64,000 nt of DNA from Cryptomeria japonica (lineage: Eukaryota; Streptophyta; Pinopsida; Cupressales; Cupressaceae): contig NC_081409.1 in the NCBI RefSeq assembly GCF_030272615.1, forward strand, positions 202,598,449 to 202,662,448, read 5' to 3'. Position numbers and translations under genes: made by a program. Positions 10,930-23,329 of the stretch are shown here, one piece after another. Numbering within the stretch: position 1 is the first letter of the stretch; each line of letters starts with the position of its first letter. The notes beneath the pieces were generated by a model that did not search any database, was not told the origin of the DNA, and saw nothing but the letters and a program-made list of their open reading frames with translations.

Positions 10930-13900
10930 ATGAGTTTTACAACAATAAGTCCTACTTACACTATTCCCGTTAGACGAAGCCGTAGAATTAAGTCTTTCCA
11001 AGGTTTAATTACTGAGGAGATGGAACCTAATTTGAATGGCCTTTTTAACGAGGACATGGGTAATTCCTCTAATCCTCTTAATGATGAAGAAGCTCTCCAT
11101 GAGGTTTCTGTAGAACAAATTTCAAAATTGGATAACCAATTTGACGATTTTCGACAATGGATGTCTCAAGAATACCCTGATAGTCAAGCTCTTCCTTTAA
11201 TTGAGGGTATAAAACGTATGCTTCAAAGTGATAAGAATGGAATTGATATTTTGCATGGTATTGCACACATTGTGGATTCAAATGTGATGCCTATGAAAAG
11301 TTGTGCCGAAACCTTAGGTTATACACAACCTCCTACTCAAGACAATCATTCTATTCCTTTGACGACTTCTATTGCTAGCATACCTACTTTTACATCAAAC
11401 ATAATGACTACTTCAACACAAGACATTCCTCCTATGATCACTAGTCATGGGGGCAATCCTTCTTCTTCAATTAACCCTCTTCCTTCATTCAATCCAACTG
11501 CTTCATTCATTCCTTCAATGAGTGTTCCTATTATATCTCCACAAATGAACATGACGCAAGGGGGCAATTCATTTAACCCTTCCATTCCTCCTTGTAGTGT
11601 TCCTCCTGTCCAATCATCTCCTATGACTAACTATCATAGTGTCCCACCACCTTACTCTCTACCTTCTTTCAATAACATAACACCTCCATCTCAATCTAAC
11701 ACATCTAATATGAACTCTTCGACTGAAGCGACCATTAACAATCTTGCACAAACCGTCTCTTCTTTACAGCAACAAATTGCCTCTATGAATCAATCTAAGT
11801 TTAGTGTGCCCACATTTGATGTTGCGAGCCCACTTTCTCTTGATATTGTTCGAGCTATTCCCCCTAAACATGTTGAAATTCCGCATTTGGAGCTTTATAA
11901 TGGTAAGGGTGATCCTCTAACACATGTTAAGACCTTTCAAACAATATGTACTGATTTTGCTTATGACCAAAGGTTGCTTGCAAAACTGTTTACTAGAACA
12001 TTAAGAGATAAAGCCCTACAATGGTATTGCTTGTTGCCTTCCTATTCTATTACTTCTTTCGAACAACTTGCAAATGCTTTCATTCAACAATTTCAAAACA
12101 ATATAAGTCCTAAAGTTACTTTGATTGATTTAATGCATTGTAAACAAGGTGTTAAAGAAAAAGTGACTGATTTCATTGGTAGATATAAGCATTTGTATGC
12201 TCAAATTTCTTTTCCAGTGCCTGACAATGATATTCAAAGAATCTTCATTTCTAATTTACAAAAAGATATTCGAGATAAACTCCTATTTTCTGAGTTTACT
12301 TCTTTCCAACAGTTGTGCGCAACTCTTCACAATTATCAACTGACTGTGAGTCAAATGGAACAATCACATCCTATGACTCCGAGTGATAAGGGTGATAGTA
12401 GTCAACAACCATTTGGGAAGTTTAAACCGAACAGAGAGTCCATCAAATTCAATGAAAACATCATCAACAACAATGTGAATGCAGCATCAGGTGTGTCTCC
12501 TATTTCTAAGTTTTTCAAGAGAGAAAGAAAGTTTACTCCTTTGAATGAATCATTGCATAGTATTATGAATAAGTTATTGGAACAAAATGTGCTTACTCTT
12601 CCTCCTATAAGGCAAATTGATCCTGCAAAGATTAATTCACCTTATTTTGATAACAAATCTTTTTGTCAATTTCATCGTCAACCTGGGCATGATACTGAAA
12701 AATGTTTTTCTTTAAAGGGGAAAATTCAAGATTTGATTGATAATAATACTATCTCTGTTTCTGGAGTGAATGATAAAGGCAATACATCTGTAGCTCCTCG
12801 TAACCAAAATCTTCAGATTTTCACTGATCCATTGCCTTCTCATACCTCTAATGCGATTGATACTATTGATTCCTCTGTCTCACCTGATGATCTTGTGTCT
12901 ATGACTCCTAATGTGATTAACTTTGTAGAGCAGCAGAAAATCCGTAAAGAACCTTCCATTACATTTGATTCCAGTGAAACTATCAGGGCAGTTGATGGTC
13001 CTTTATATATAGTTGCAAAAGTCAAGAACACATCTTGCCGTGGAGTGCTTATTGATCCTTCTTGTATGGTTAATGTCATTACTGAAGAATTTCTTTTTAC
13101 TTTGCAATTGAATCAAGTGATCTATGATGAAACAAATGTGGTTGTGAAATTACTTGATGCATTTTCTTCTCCTGCAATTGGTTCTATTACATTACCTATT
13201 GAGGTCCATAACAAATCCCTTGATGTGGACTTTGCTATTATTCCATCATCCGAACAATTTCATGTGAAGCTAGGCTATCCTTGGCTAACTTCCATGAAAG
13301 CTATTGCTTCTCCTATTCACAAGTGTCTGAAATTTCCCCATAATGGTGAAGTTGTTACTATCAATCATAGTCTCTTTAAACCAGCTGAAAGAACTTCTAG
13401 CGTTCCTATTGATTACTTTTGGCCTAAACAATTCCAATCTCTTCCTCCGCGAAGTGATCATCTTTTCAAATCTTATCAAAAGTGGAAAAAAGATATGATC
13501 CTATCTCTAAGTGAACCTAGAACACCCAAACTTGATATTCCTATCATTCTTGAGAAGGAAGTTCTTCCTTTGAAAGATAAAACCAATGTCTTTCCTCAAG
13601 AAGATTCCCAACCCATTCCTATGGATGTGACTATGCCTATATCTAATAAACTTCCTAAAGGTAGACCTATCCCTCCTCGTCATGATGGACTTGGTCTCCT
13701 TCCTAAACCAAATATTCCTCCCTTATATGGAGCAATTCCTCCTCCTTCCTCTTATGGAGAGAAGAGACCTTCTTCTTCTCCTATTATCCAGCCTAAGAGA
13801 CCACAACCTAAACACCCAAGTGATAAGGATGAGAACATTCCTCCTCCTCAATCTCCTAATCTTCCTACTAAGACTAGACGAAATCGTTCTGCACGTGAAC

Positions 13901-14373
13901 GCCGATGAAAGCGTCATCTTAGAGCTCAAGCAGCTGCTTCTCAAACTTCGCAATCCCCAAAAACACCTTCAACAAGCATTATTCCATTTTCTCCTCAGCC
14001 GACGATTGAGTCGAAATCTCCTAAACATAAGATGCATGATGGTCTTGATCCTGTGCGAGTTAAAGATCCTATTTTTATAAATCTTGATGATGATATGGAT
14101 GAAAATGTTATTCATGATGAAAATGCTTCTCCTGTTCATTCTGATAGTGAATATGAACTTGTTGATATTGATAACCATCTATCTAACGAATTTTCTAAAG
14201 CACTTATCCTAGCTCCTAGACAAGAACAATGTGGCTCGGAACATGAACATAGCCCTTGTTTGGATCTTGTGATAGCTCCATCTGCTGTGTTGGATGTTCC
14301 TCCTCTAGCGTGTTCCCTACCTTCCCGAAACATTGATCAGCAAGATCGGGGGGTAGATGACATGCTAGACTAG
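10930..14373 (+). pseudogene. gag: Gypsy gag-protease-like polyprotein, one in-frame TGA
   Basis: An open frame of 992 codons from the ATG, then TGA at 13906-13908, then the same frame open to 14373 (about 1147 codons). After a Pro/Ser-rich N-terminal third, the gag core lies near residues 310-480 (LELYNGKGDPLTHV, LRDKALQWY). A CCHC-like knuckle is near residues 578-592 (FCQFHRQPGHDTEKC). A retropepsin-like fold near residues 670-790 has VLIDPSC where D-S/T-G is expected, then a conserved GYPWL. The C-terminus is basic, then acidic. Gag forms the particle; protease activity looks doubtful with that active site. The TGA follows CGA and could itself be a decayed CGA. No polymerase domain follows. 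Confidence 0.85.
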
Positions 14374-15099
14374 TTTCATTAGCATAGCAGATTCTCTCCC
14401 CCTCTCTTTTGTTACTTCTTCTATATGTTATTCTCATTCTTCTATTTGTTGTCCTTAGTGTTGTCTACTTGAGGACGATGCAAAGCATTGAGATCTCTTT
14501 TGGTCTCTCTCATGTTGACTCAAAAGACACATGTGTTCCCTTCTTCTAGGTGACCTTCCTTGATTGGGGAATGAAGAACAATTATGCATACATACATATG
14601 GTATACATGAATTATCATACAACATACTGACCCCGAGGAAAGCGAAGTCACCTTGTGCTTTGTGTTTTGTGTCTATTATCCTTGGGCTTATCTCACACTT
14701 GGGGGGCTAAATCCTTGTGATAACGTGCTCCTTTCCTTTCTCATTCTTATATGTATCACTACCTTAAAGAAATCACCCCCGGTGAGGCGTGTGCGATCGC
14801 TTTAATGTAGGGGGGCATACATCCCGTTCATATCTTTTCAAGATACTTGAAAATTTCTTGGCAAATTTAACCTTGCCTTGGAAATTTTTGATATCTTTCT
14901 TGCATGACTCATAGTGAGGGAACCTTACTACTGACAGTCATGGTTCTCCCTCGTGATCTTCCCTTTTACTTTGTCAATCGAAGTCGTAAGATCCTTAGTC
15001 CACTGGGGGCTTGGTGTATCTTGCCTCCTTGACGTGGTGAAAGTCTTTCAATGTTGTTTCCTTGTACTTTATCGGAAGTATGAGCATACATACTCCCGC
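14374..15099 (+). other. 3' non-coding region of the pol-less Gypsy element
   Basis: No domain seen. A PPT-like string (CTTGGGGGGCTAAAT) at about 14699-14713 resembles the true one before the 3' LTR and may be a relic of an earlier LTR junction or a second tract. Confidence 0.6.
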
Positions 15100-15115
15100 T
15101 AAAGTGGGGGCTAAA
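15100..15115 (+). promoter_or_regulatory. Polypurine tract before the 3' LTR
   Basis: AAAGTGGGGGCTAAA directly abuts the TGTAGC start of the 3' LTR, as expected for plus-strand priming. Confidence 0.8.
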
Positions 15116-16367
15116 TGTAGCGTCCTAAAATTGCGACACTTGCAATTTCGACTGCATTTCAATCTTCACGATGGCGACGCAACACGCAACTTGAATGGAG
15201 ACCTCGAAACCTGATTATGACACCAAAAACTGCATTTTCTTGCACCCTGGCCTGAACCTCCTTTGCACCCTGCTGTCCCAGGAGGTGGGACCAGAGCGCC
15301 CAGCGCCCTGGTCCCCCAGGACCATGGGACCCAGCGCCCTAGTCCCTGGGTCCTATTTTGGGCCCGGTCTCTTTTGGACTTCGGGTCTTTATGTTTGCAA
15401 AGTGGAAAATTATCTTTCCTGGTCGGCCTAAGGTCGGGAAAATCAGTCTATTAACCCTAAATGACAAGTATATAAACTACATTTTCCTCTCTCATTTGGA
15501 TATATACATACATGAGGGAAAAGGCGTGGAAACTATACTGAAGCATTCAAGCATTCAAGCATTCTTTCAAGCAATTGATCATTCTAAGTCTCCATTCAAG
15601 GCTAAGTGTTGCATTCAAGACAAGGATTCAACCATTGAAGAGGAGATCACTTACAACACATTACATGCTACATATAACATACAACAATACAACAAACAAC
15701 AACATCTATACCTTCGCACATAAGGATACAAACATCCTTACAACAAGGTATTAGTACTTGTTTTACATTACATTTACAACATTTCTCATTTCTTGGTTAA
15801 TTCCAAAACCGGGGTTTGACCTAAAGGCAAACCCCTAATCCCTAACCCCCCAATCGTCTTCGCTTTTCTGTGTGTAGGTTGCAGGTACGCGGCTGAAATT
15901 GAAGATTTGGAATCCTTGTGCAGAGACGAACAGATCCCCCTTCGTTTCGCGGATTTTTCGGAGGACCGTGTGCACGCCGGGCGCCATCGTCCCAACAACT
16001 TTTGCTCAAATTTGCAGGACAACGCCGTATCGACATTTTACTGCTAATTCCAGGTCCGCAGCTTCATCCTATATCCCTATCTCAGTTTATAAGCGAATCT
16101 TCGTCACTTTCTATGCATTCCTAGCTTAATTCTTCTATCAACATTCTTTACAAAAGAGGGTAGCCTTGCTTTCTTAACCCTTGAAACACATTTAACATCC
16201 AATCTTGCATTGTGTGGGATTGGAACTTGTGGGTTTCAACCCCTCTTTTGAATGTAAAGTCTCTCCCCAAAGTGAAAACCATCAACCCTAGTGAATCTCC
16301 CTTCTCTCTCCTTGGAGTTGGAAGAGGGGAGAGCAACTAGGGTTCGATCGCGATTTTCCGCTTTACA
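15116..16367 (+). repeat. 3' LTR of the pol-less Gypsy element
   Basis: 1252 bp, TGTAGCGTCC to CGCTTTACA, followed by target duplicate ACTAT (16368-16372). It has two rather than three palindromic units. TATATAAA is at 15469-15476. Confidence 0.9.
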
Positions 16368-16372
16368 ACTAT

Positions 16373-16866
16373 CATATGTGGTTTAACTAACATTGAGCAT
16401 GTTAAAGTCATGGATTGCAAGACAACAAAGGAGGCACGGGTCAAAGAACATACACTTTATGAAGAAGATGAAAAAGTGAAGAAAGCAAAGCTTTAGACTT
16501 GCAGAGCTTAGTTTGAAGGTCTGAAGATGGAGGATGAGAACATTGCTACATTTCTACTTTAAGTTGATGAGATAGTTAGTTCTATTAGATGAATTGGTGA
16601 AGAATTGAACATACCAATAATTATGAAGTAGATAGTCAAGTTGATATTGCCAAGATTTCATCCTACGATGGCTGCAATTGAAGAAGCTAAATATCAAAAC
16701 AAGTTGACTATGGATGAGGTGGATGGGTCCTTGACTACTTATTAGGTGAAAATTGACTTTGATAAATCCTCAGGGAAGAAGGCAACTTTCAAGGTGTCTA
16801 AGAAGCAAGATGAGTCAGATTCAAATGATGAATCAAATTTGGTGGAGGCAAACATTGTTAGAAGAT
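16373..16866 (+). pseudogene. Copia gag fragment (part 2 of 3)
   Basis: Continues the gag broken at 8462: 'CGLTNIEHVKVMDCKTTKEA', 'TLYEEDEKVKKAKLQT', 'FEGLKMEDEN' and 'LPRFHPTMAAIEEAKYQNKLT' are typical UBN2-type gag segments. Several in-frame stops are present, two of them TAG. It is cut again at 16867 by a reverse-oriented solo LTR. Confidence 0.75.
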
Positions 16867-18133
16867 TGTAGAGTGTTTTGGTTGGTAAAATTAGGATTTC
16901 ATCAATTAAGATAATAAAATCACTAATCTTACCTAAGGGACCATTACATTAAATGTTTGTGGTAAATTTAATAGAATAGCCACAATCCAAATAGGAAAGG
17001 GTTGAAACACTAATTAAGTTTACCAATTTGCTGTCTCCCCCTTTGAGTTGAAATTTGGATGTAAATTGTGAAGTTAGGGTAATACAATGAACATTGAAGT
17101 GAAATAATAACAACAGACTGCTACAAATATCAGATAGAGCCACAAACATGGATATGAGAAAAAGAATAAGATCAAAACCTGTCGATAAAAGTTTGGGCTG
17201 AGTTGTTAGGATTGGGATGGTAGGTCGTGTTGGTCCTATAACTCTAAGACATGCAAGTAGGATCTTTTTCATATCACGAAGATGAATTGGATGCTCTGTT
17301 GGAAGCTTAGGTAGAACTCTCGAGATCAAGATGGTAGGTCAACCCGATCCTTTTCTTTTCGCTTGGTGAAAATTTGAACCTGTTCGTCATCATCAACTTT
17401 GTCAGAATGTTTAATCACAACTCCTATGTCAATTTTTTGCACATAGAAATAGAATAAAAGTGGTTGTGGACAGGGGTTTTCCTTGGGTCAAACCTCGGTT
17501 TAGAAATTAACCTTGAAATTAAAATTATATGTGTAACGAAAATAGAATTGAATTTCAACAAGATGCTTTCCTTTGGAGGGAAAGGCTAGATCTAAAATTG
17601 AATGCTTTTAATTGAAGTGTATACCTTGACGAAGCTTGTTTGAATCCTCACAAGGGTTTTATGATGCCATGTAGAATGTATTCATAAAAGGTTGATCATG
17701 GATGCCATCTTGTATACTTAAACTTGACTTCACTTCTTCTCCAATGCTTAATTGATTACTCACTTGAATTGAAAGAGAGATCAAAGATGAAATAGATAAT
17801 TTAGGAGTTAGTTTTCAAATGAGAGGGGTATGCCTTCTTTTATACATAACCGTTCGATAATTATTTGAGTTTTGGAGTAGGCCAACATGGGGCCTAAATT
17901 CATGCCCATTTGAAGTGATCATTGTGAGGACCAAATTTGGGTCCTAATTGTGAGGACCAAGGTGCCCTAGTGCCTTGGTCTTGAGAATTAGGACTCAACT
18001 TTGGGGAAAAGAGAGGAGAGGGTGAAAATGCAAGTTTTTTAAGGGTGCGAGAAGAATCAAAGTAGACATCGAGCATCAAAAGATAGAATGCTAAGGTGAG
18101 GTCTAGGTGAGGACAAAATTGTATGCAGATACA
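16867..18133 (-). repeat. Old solo LTR of the pol-less Gypsy family, reverse orientation
   Basis: About 1267 bp, close to the 1252-1283 bp of the LTRs at 8463 and 15116. Read on the minus strand it has the same order of landmarks: a TGTA start, a GC palindrome with GACCAAGG/CCTTGGTC arms (17955-17980), a TATA-like GTATAAAAG near 17838-17846, and a block GGTTAATTTC..CCGAGGTTTGACC..AAACCCC matching that in the LTRs. It splits a gag frame. Flanking duplication is not clear, so it is old. A 126-codon minus frame at 16949-17329 lies inside it and is not treated as a gene. Confidence 0.7.
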
Positions 18134-18888
18134 ATATATGTAAGGGTAAGTTGCCTTTCAAATATTGTAATTGTGGTGAGATACAACATCTTATGGATGT
18201 GTGTCCCCATAAAGACTCTAATAATGAAGGACAAAAGAATGGTATGAAGCTGTTCAACAAGAAGACATAACCAGAATCATAACAATTTTTTTTGTAAATG
18301 AGGATAGTGGAGCATTTGATGAAGAAGAAAATCAAGGTTCTTTTGGGAATGATGGTGATATATCTCTAATCATGGTGATGGAGATTCCTATTCTTGATAT
18401 CAAAATGAAGTCCGAGGATTGATGATGATAATGATGAATTAGATCTTGTGGAATAATTACTCTACACTTGCAATGAGATAAAGAAGATGAAGAATACAAT
18501 CACTAAATATGTCAAGGCTAAAGATAAATTTGCTCAAAATCTTGAAATGCAGAAAGGAGAGTTATTGAATTGAAGGTTGAAGTAGAAGAAGAAAAAAGGC
18601 TTCAACAAGTGCTGACAAAGAGGCTACTAAATAGAGAAGGATTGTGAAAAGATAAAGAAAAAAAATTGTTGCATCTAGAAAGGATCTTGACAAAGAATAT
18701 AATCAATTGAAGATGAAATTTGGAAAATGTACAAAGATGTTGGATGATCATTGGAAGTATGAGGTAATTGCATATAGAAACCAACATTGGTTTTATTGGA
18801 GAACAAAAGGGAAAGAGTGTAGAATAGTCTTTGTAGTTAGTGGCAAAACATTTGAAAAAAAGGGATTTGGAAGCTCAATGATGGAACT
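18134..18888 (+). pseudogene. Copia gag fragment with zinc knuckle and coiled coil (part 3 of 3)
   Basis: Starts with 'CKGKLPFKYCNCGEIQHLMDVCPHKD', split here only to show motif order: a CCHC knuckle with one altered cysteine spacing. A Lys/Glu-rich coiled-coil region follows (for example 'NEIKKMKNTITKYVKAKDKF' near 18470-18530). Many stops and frameshifts. It ends at the start of an LTR at 18889. Confidence 0.65.
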
Positions 18889-19573
18889 GTTGTAAACATG
18901 AGTTGCTGTCATTGATGTTAACTTGTCTTGTCTTGACATTGATGTCACCATGTGTTGTAGATGAGTTATTGTGTTATGTTGTCATTGATTCCAACTTGTC
19001 TCATGTTGTCAGTAATGTCACCATGATTTGCAAATGGTCCATAAAAATATGGTTTGATGTTTTTGAGTGGTCTAGTAATAACATTGAGTAAGCATGAGGT
19101 GTTTCTAAAAGGTTGGTGCAGTGGAAGGTTCAATATGCAAGAAACAATATTTATGAAGGAAAGAGTATTTAATGTCCTAGTGGAATAATGTTTTGCATTC
19201 GTTTGGTATGTGAAGGTTATGCATTGTGGTTTTGGATATAACTTATATGATATATTTATATTTTACTATGAAGTTTGTAGGTCCTCTATTGCTTAGATGG
19301 TTGAGTTATTTGTTTTTGTCTATGACAGTGGAATGCATGTTATAATTGGTTTGGAGAATTCTTGGTCGTTCTCTAGTATGTTGTTTTCAGTGCCGTGGCT
19401 TAGAGGTAATGTTTATTTGATTTGTGTAGTGTTCCAGTTCAATTTTGTAGTGATGGCTTGACCTGAAAGTGAAGTTATGATGATTTTGGTTTAGTATTAT
19501 AAGTTGGTTTGCATTTTAGTTTACTGAGGTGATCTATTCTATTTAGATCATGCTTTTTTGGTTTGGATATATT
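18889..19573 (+). repeat. Copia LTR, left part (split by nested insertions)
   Basis: TGTTGTAAACATGAG.. with 'gtcattgatgt' blocks. It is homologous over its length to 46581-47290. It continues as 22230-22247 and 25120-25220 once the two nested elements are removed, following the order of its homologue. Confidence 0.65.
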
Positions 19574-22229
19574 TGTTAGACACAATGTGGCACTGAGAGG
19601 GGGGGGGGTGAATAAGTGGTTTACAAAATTTTCCCTTTATCTACCCTATGTGTGAATACCGGTTATCATCCTATTACCTAGTGGGTGTACTGGTAAGATA
19701 AATCAAGACAATGCAATGCAAGCATACACAAGGGCACATCCCATAACACCACTATATATGAAAAAAACCCAAGATGGGAAAAACCTCCGTGAGAAATGCT
19801 GTTGGAGTCTACTGCTCCAATCCAGCTTCACAATAAAACACTTCGGTTACAACATTTAGGGCACCAAGCCAAGGAGTACCACTCCTGCAGTTAATAGGAA
19901 CCAACCCAAAGGAGCTATAACCCCTGCTGTTTATGGGCACAAACCCAAAGGAGCTACAACCCTTGCACTGAACACCAACCTAGTGATCTTCAAAGAATCA
20001 TTATCAAATAAAAAAGTAATAACCTGTTACAAGTGAATCTTGCAACCAATGCATATAATCTCTCTATCGATATCACCCCTTCTCTGCCTTACTAGTTCTC
20101 CACTCTTTCTGTCGCTCTGCCTCTCTTCAACTTTCTGCTGGATAATATCTTCTGCTCTCTGCTACACTCTTTTGCTGCTGCCCTACCAAATAAATTCTAC
20201 TGGTTACCTTTCTTCTGGTTTTGCTCTGTCGATTCTCCTCTTCACTTTCTCTACACTTCAACACTCTCTACTATCTTCCAGCTGGTTCTAGCATTGCCAG
20301 TTGACTTCACTAATACTCTCTTGCAGTTTGCTGGTTGCTTTAACCTTATCGGTTAAACCTCTGCTAAAACCTATTACAGGTTGTCTCCCGTCTGCTCGAT
20401 CTCTATGACCCTCTATAGATATCACTCTTCATCTACTTCTCTATTCGGCCTTTGGCATTACTTGGCAACATCTCTCTTTAAGGCAACAAAATTTTTTGTT
20501 TTCGGCTTGCATATTTATGATCAGACATTCCCGCCAAAAGCAACATTCGAACTTGGTGCCTTAGGTTTTCTTCCACTGATCACGAGGCACATTGAAACCA
20601 ATCAAATCTCATTCGATCTGATCACCTGCAACAAATCAATCAAGCTTCACCAATCTCACAACTTCCAATACACGTTTGCTAAGTTTAACAAACACAACCC
20701 TGTATGTCGACATGCATTTGTCAAATGTCATAAATGGTTCGATGAATTGGTTCAACAACTTCGATTTGTATCCAGACATCCTGCATCGATCAGTGCACTC
20801 CATGGATCCAATCTGATACATCCTTCCTCGAGCCACAACCCCTCTGCAACTTGACCCATAATAGTCACAATCAACATTAAATATCGACCAACTCTGTAAC
20901 AACCTCACTATCATGACACTTCACTGACCTTTGCAAGCTTGCCACTTCAACTCCACATGGCATCCCTGTCGGTATCCATCTCAACTTAGATCTCTGTTCT
21001 GACCAAAAACTCAACTGGTGCATGCCTACCAGACATCTAACCCTACTGGTTCTCTAGTAACCCTGCTAGTATGTCTTCTCTTAGCACCTTTGTCGACATC
21101 CACCTTAGCTCATTATGTCGAACCAACGTGGTCACCGACCAATATCACACAATCGATGTATGCTTCATACTACTGGTCCCTCTTTGCCTACCAGTTATCC
21201 TTCTTGCTTTCTCCTTCCTTATGTCGATGGATCTTGTCAGCCCGGTCATCAATCATGCCGGTCTTCAGCAACACTCTTGGAGGAAACATCATGTGCATCT
21301 TCATCAGTCCAAGAGCACTTCACCTTTGTCTCTCTGTCCACTTGGCTGTATGCCGGTATACTCCTTGTTTACCAATTTGCATTTTTCTGCCTTCATATCA
21401 GTAGTGTGCATGATATCTTCATGCCAACTATCTCCATCCGTTATGCATCTATGGCAACACCACTTTCCATCTGGATACCAGTAACTCCATGTGTGCAACT
21501 GCAAAGCCTCATTTTCATTTGACTGGTTCTCTTCTCAACTGGTTTGCCAGGAAGGAAAACTCACCATCTTAACTCTTTGTTCTCTACCCTGGTAGCACAT
21601 CATGTCTCCACACACTGATCCAGTGTTCATCTCTGATCTCACACTCTGGAGGCTTTCTCATCTTCCACTTGGTCACCTGGTATGTGCATCCAATCACCTG
21701 CCTTGGCCTGCTCTGACAGTCTTATCCCGGAGAGTCATGATGTATGCCAAGTAAAACTTGGATAAGCAAGGCATTACCACTTACTGGTGGGAAAGGATCT
21801 ATGTCACCTGCTGATATTAATGTGACATCCCTGAGGAGTAGATGCATCTTCAATTTGACATATGACCTGGTAGCTTTCCCATATGCCATCCTTGCTTACT
21901 GAAGCAACACATTCTCTATCAGTCTTCTCTTCTTCCGGTGGGAGTCTTGCTGTATAACATCGAACTCTTACCGGTGGACTGCACATGCTTCACCTCCGGT
22001 GTTGATGTGATTCTTGTAACATTCTGGTTGGCATACACTCAAAGCCAACACATACTTATCGGTCATCATACCATACTGATCTCCAATGCATGTCAACAAA
22101 ACATGCCAACACTGACTTGTGTACAGGTGAATTGCAATACTTGGCTGACATCAATGTCACCAATACACTTCAATCTCCCACACCGGTTATGCTATATTGG
22201 TTGACATCAATGACAACACAATACCAAAA
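19574..22229 (-). repeat. 2.66-kb solo LTR nested in a Copia LTR, TSD ATATT
   Basis: Starts TGTTAGACAC followed by a GAGAGGGGGGGGGGTGAATAAG tract, the outward signature of the long Copia LTRs in this window (compare 25599 and 31419). The far end reads CAATACCAAAA, matching CAATGTCCAACA of the element at 25599-40688 with the terminal CA apparently decayed to AA. ATATT flanks both sides (19569-19573, 22230-22234), and the interrupted host LTR reads on correctly across it. Frames at 20040-21522 and 21938-22204 lie in it and carry no domain. Confidence 0.75.
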
Positions 22230-22247
22230 ATATTGTGGTGGTTTGAT
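22230..22247 (+). repeat. Copia LTR, middle scrap
   Basis: ATATTGTGGTGGTTTGAT corresponds to GTATTCTGGTGGTTGAG near 47266-47282 in the homologous LTR, placing it between the two nested insertions. Confidence 0.6.
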
Positions 22248-22249
22248 CA

Positions 22250-22715
22250 CTAAACTTTTGTATCCACCTGCATAGCTTCATCATATCCTTCTGGTTCACC
22301 AGCATCTGCTAACAAAATAGAATACAAAGAGGGAGAGAACCTACCAGGAGGTCTACTTATCCTTGTTGACCATCTAACATTCACTCGAGTTTGTGGTATT
22401 TCTGGTTGCTGTTGCGGAGCATGAGGAACCACTGGAACCTTACTATCTAGAATATCATCCAGCTCAATAAAATCCTTTTCTTTCTTCTCATGCTGCTGCA
22501 ATTGATCTTTGTACAATACCTTCTCATTGAATACAACATCCTTGCTTCTTACAATTTTTCAGATTTTCCACATCCCAAAGCCTATAACCAAATTCATCAA
22601 TGCCATGTCCAACGAAAATACATTTTTTTGATTTTGCATCTAGCTTGGTTCTATTTTCTGAATGTACATGTCTAAATGCTTCACATCCAAAGGTTTTGAG
22701 AAAAGAATAACTCAC
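22250..22715 (-). pseudogene. Copia integrase C-terminus and pre-RT linker fragment
   Basis: One piece (22524-22715) has the integrase C-terminal signature 'LKTFGCEAFRHV', 'KLDAKSKKCIFVGHG' and 'GYRLWD'. Another (22250-22516) has the linker 'RWSTRISRPPGRFSPS' and 'GEPEGYDEAMQ', which in intact Copia immediately precedes RT. A frame change separates them. The end at 22250 is the truncation point. Confidence 0.8.
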
Positions 22716-22784
22716 CTTCTTACCTGTCCATGCTTCCTCTAGAATACCACAACCCTAAGGAGTTGAAGGACCTGTATTAATTAA

Positions 22785-23329
22785 TTATACAACAAGATCG
22801 ACAACCTCTACCCACATGTTTAAAGGCAGCCCAACATGCAATCTCATGCTCCTTGCATGCTCCATTATTGTCTTATTCATGTGCTCAACCAATCCATTTT
22901 CCCGTGGAGTTATTGGAACTATTTTATGCCTATGAATTCTGTTAATGGAGCAATAATCTTCAAATTCTTTGCTGCAATACTCACCACTGTTATCAAATCC
23001 GAGACATTTTAATCTTTCACCTGTCTCATTTTCAACCAAGCTTCTCCATTTCTTAAATGTTTCAAATACATTAGATTTTTGCCTAGGGAAGTGAACCCAA
23101 ACCTTCCTAGTTGCATCATCTATGAATGTAACATAATACCAAGAGCCATCGAGGGAAGATACCCAAGGAGGTCCCCATATATATCTGTATGCACAAGCTC
23201 TAATTGTTCATCTTTCTTTTGCTCCCCATCCTTGAGCCATACACAACTTTCACATAAATTCATATTAATGCATTTCAAGCCTGGTAGAACCTTTGTAGAA
23301 TGAAGTACCTTCATACCTTTTTCACTCAT
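22785..23329 (-). pseudogene. Copia GAG-pre-integrase and integrase core, broken
   Basis: 23120-23329 includes 'CESCVWLKDGEQKKD' and 'LELVHTDIYGDL', the zinc-binding end and first catalytic region (HTD). 22785-23039 has 'LGFDNSGEYCSKEF' with the second Asp and 'NGLVEHMNKTIMEHARSM', where the usual VER Glu is retained as VEH. Frames are shifted between the pieces. Integrase would join element DNA to the chromosome; this copy cannot. Confidence 0.8.

Larger units (their letters stand above)
8463..16367 (+). mobile_element. Complete non-autonomous Gypsy-type LTR element (gag + protease-like only)
   Basis: The element is 7.9 kb with two TG..CA LTRs (8463-9745 and 15116-16367). The 5-bp duplication ACTAT lies at 8458-8462 and 16368-16372, interrupting a Copia gag reading frame. 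The interior has one long open region (10930-14373) with gag, a CCHC-like knuckle and a retropepsin-like fold. I find no reverse transcriptase, RNase H or integrase on either strand. A purine-rich tract precedes the 3' LTR. The gag and knuckle style match the Tat/Ogre side of plant Ty3/Gypsy. This is the TR-GAG or LARD kind of element, which must rely on enzymes from a related autonomous element. The LTRs match closely apart from one 31-bp unit, so insertion was fairly recent. Confidence 0.9.

Noticed and set aside
14699-14713. Second polypurine tract inside the pol-less Gypsy element
   Set aside because: No LTR start follows it; kept only as a possible relic.
20040-21522. Several 80-157 codon frames on the plus strand
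   Set aside because: They lie inside a solo LTR, overlap one another in different frames, and have no domain.
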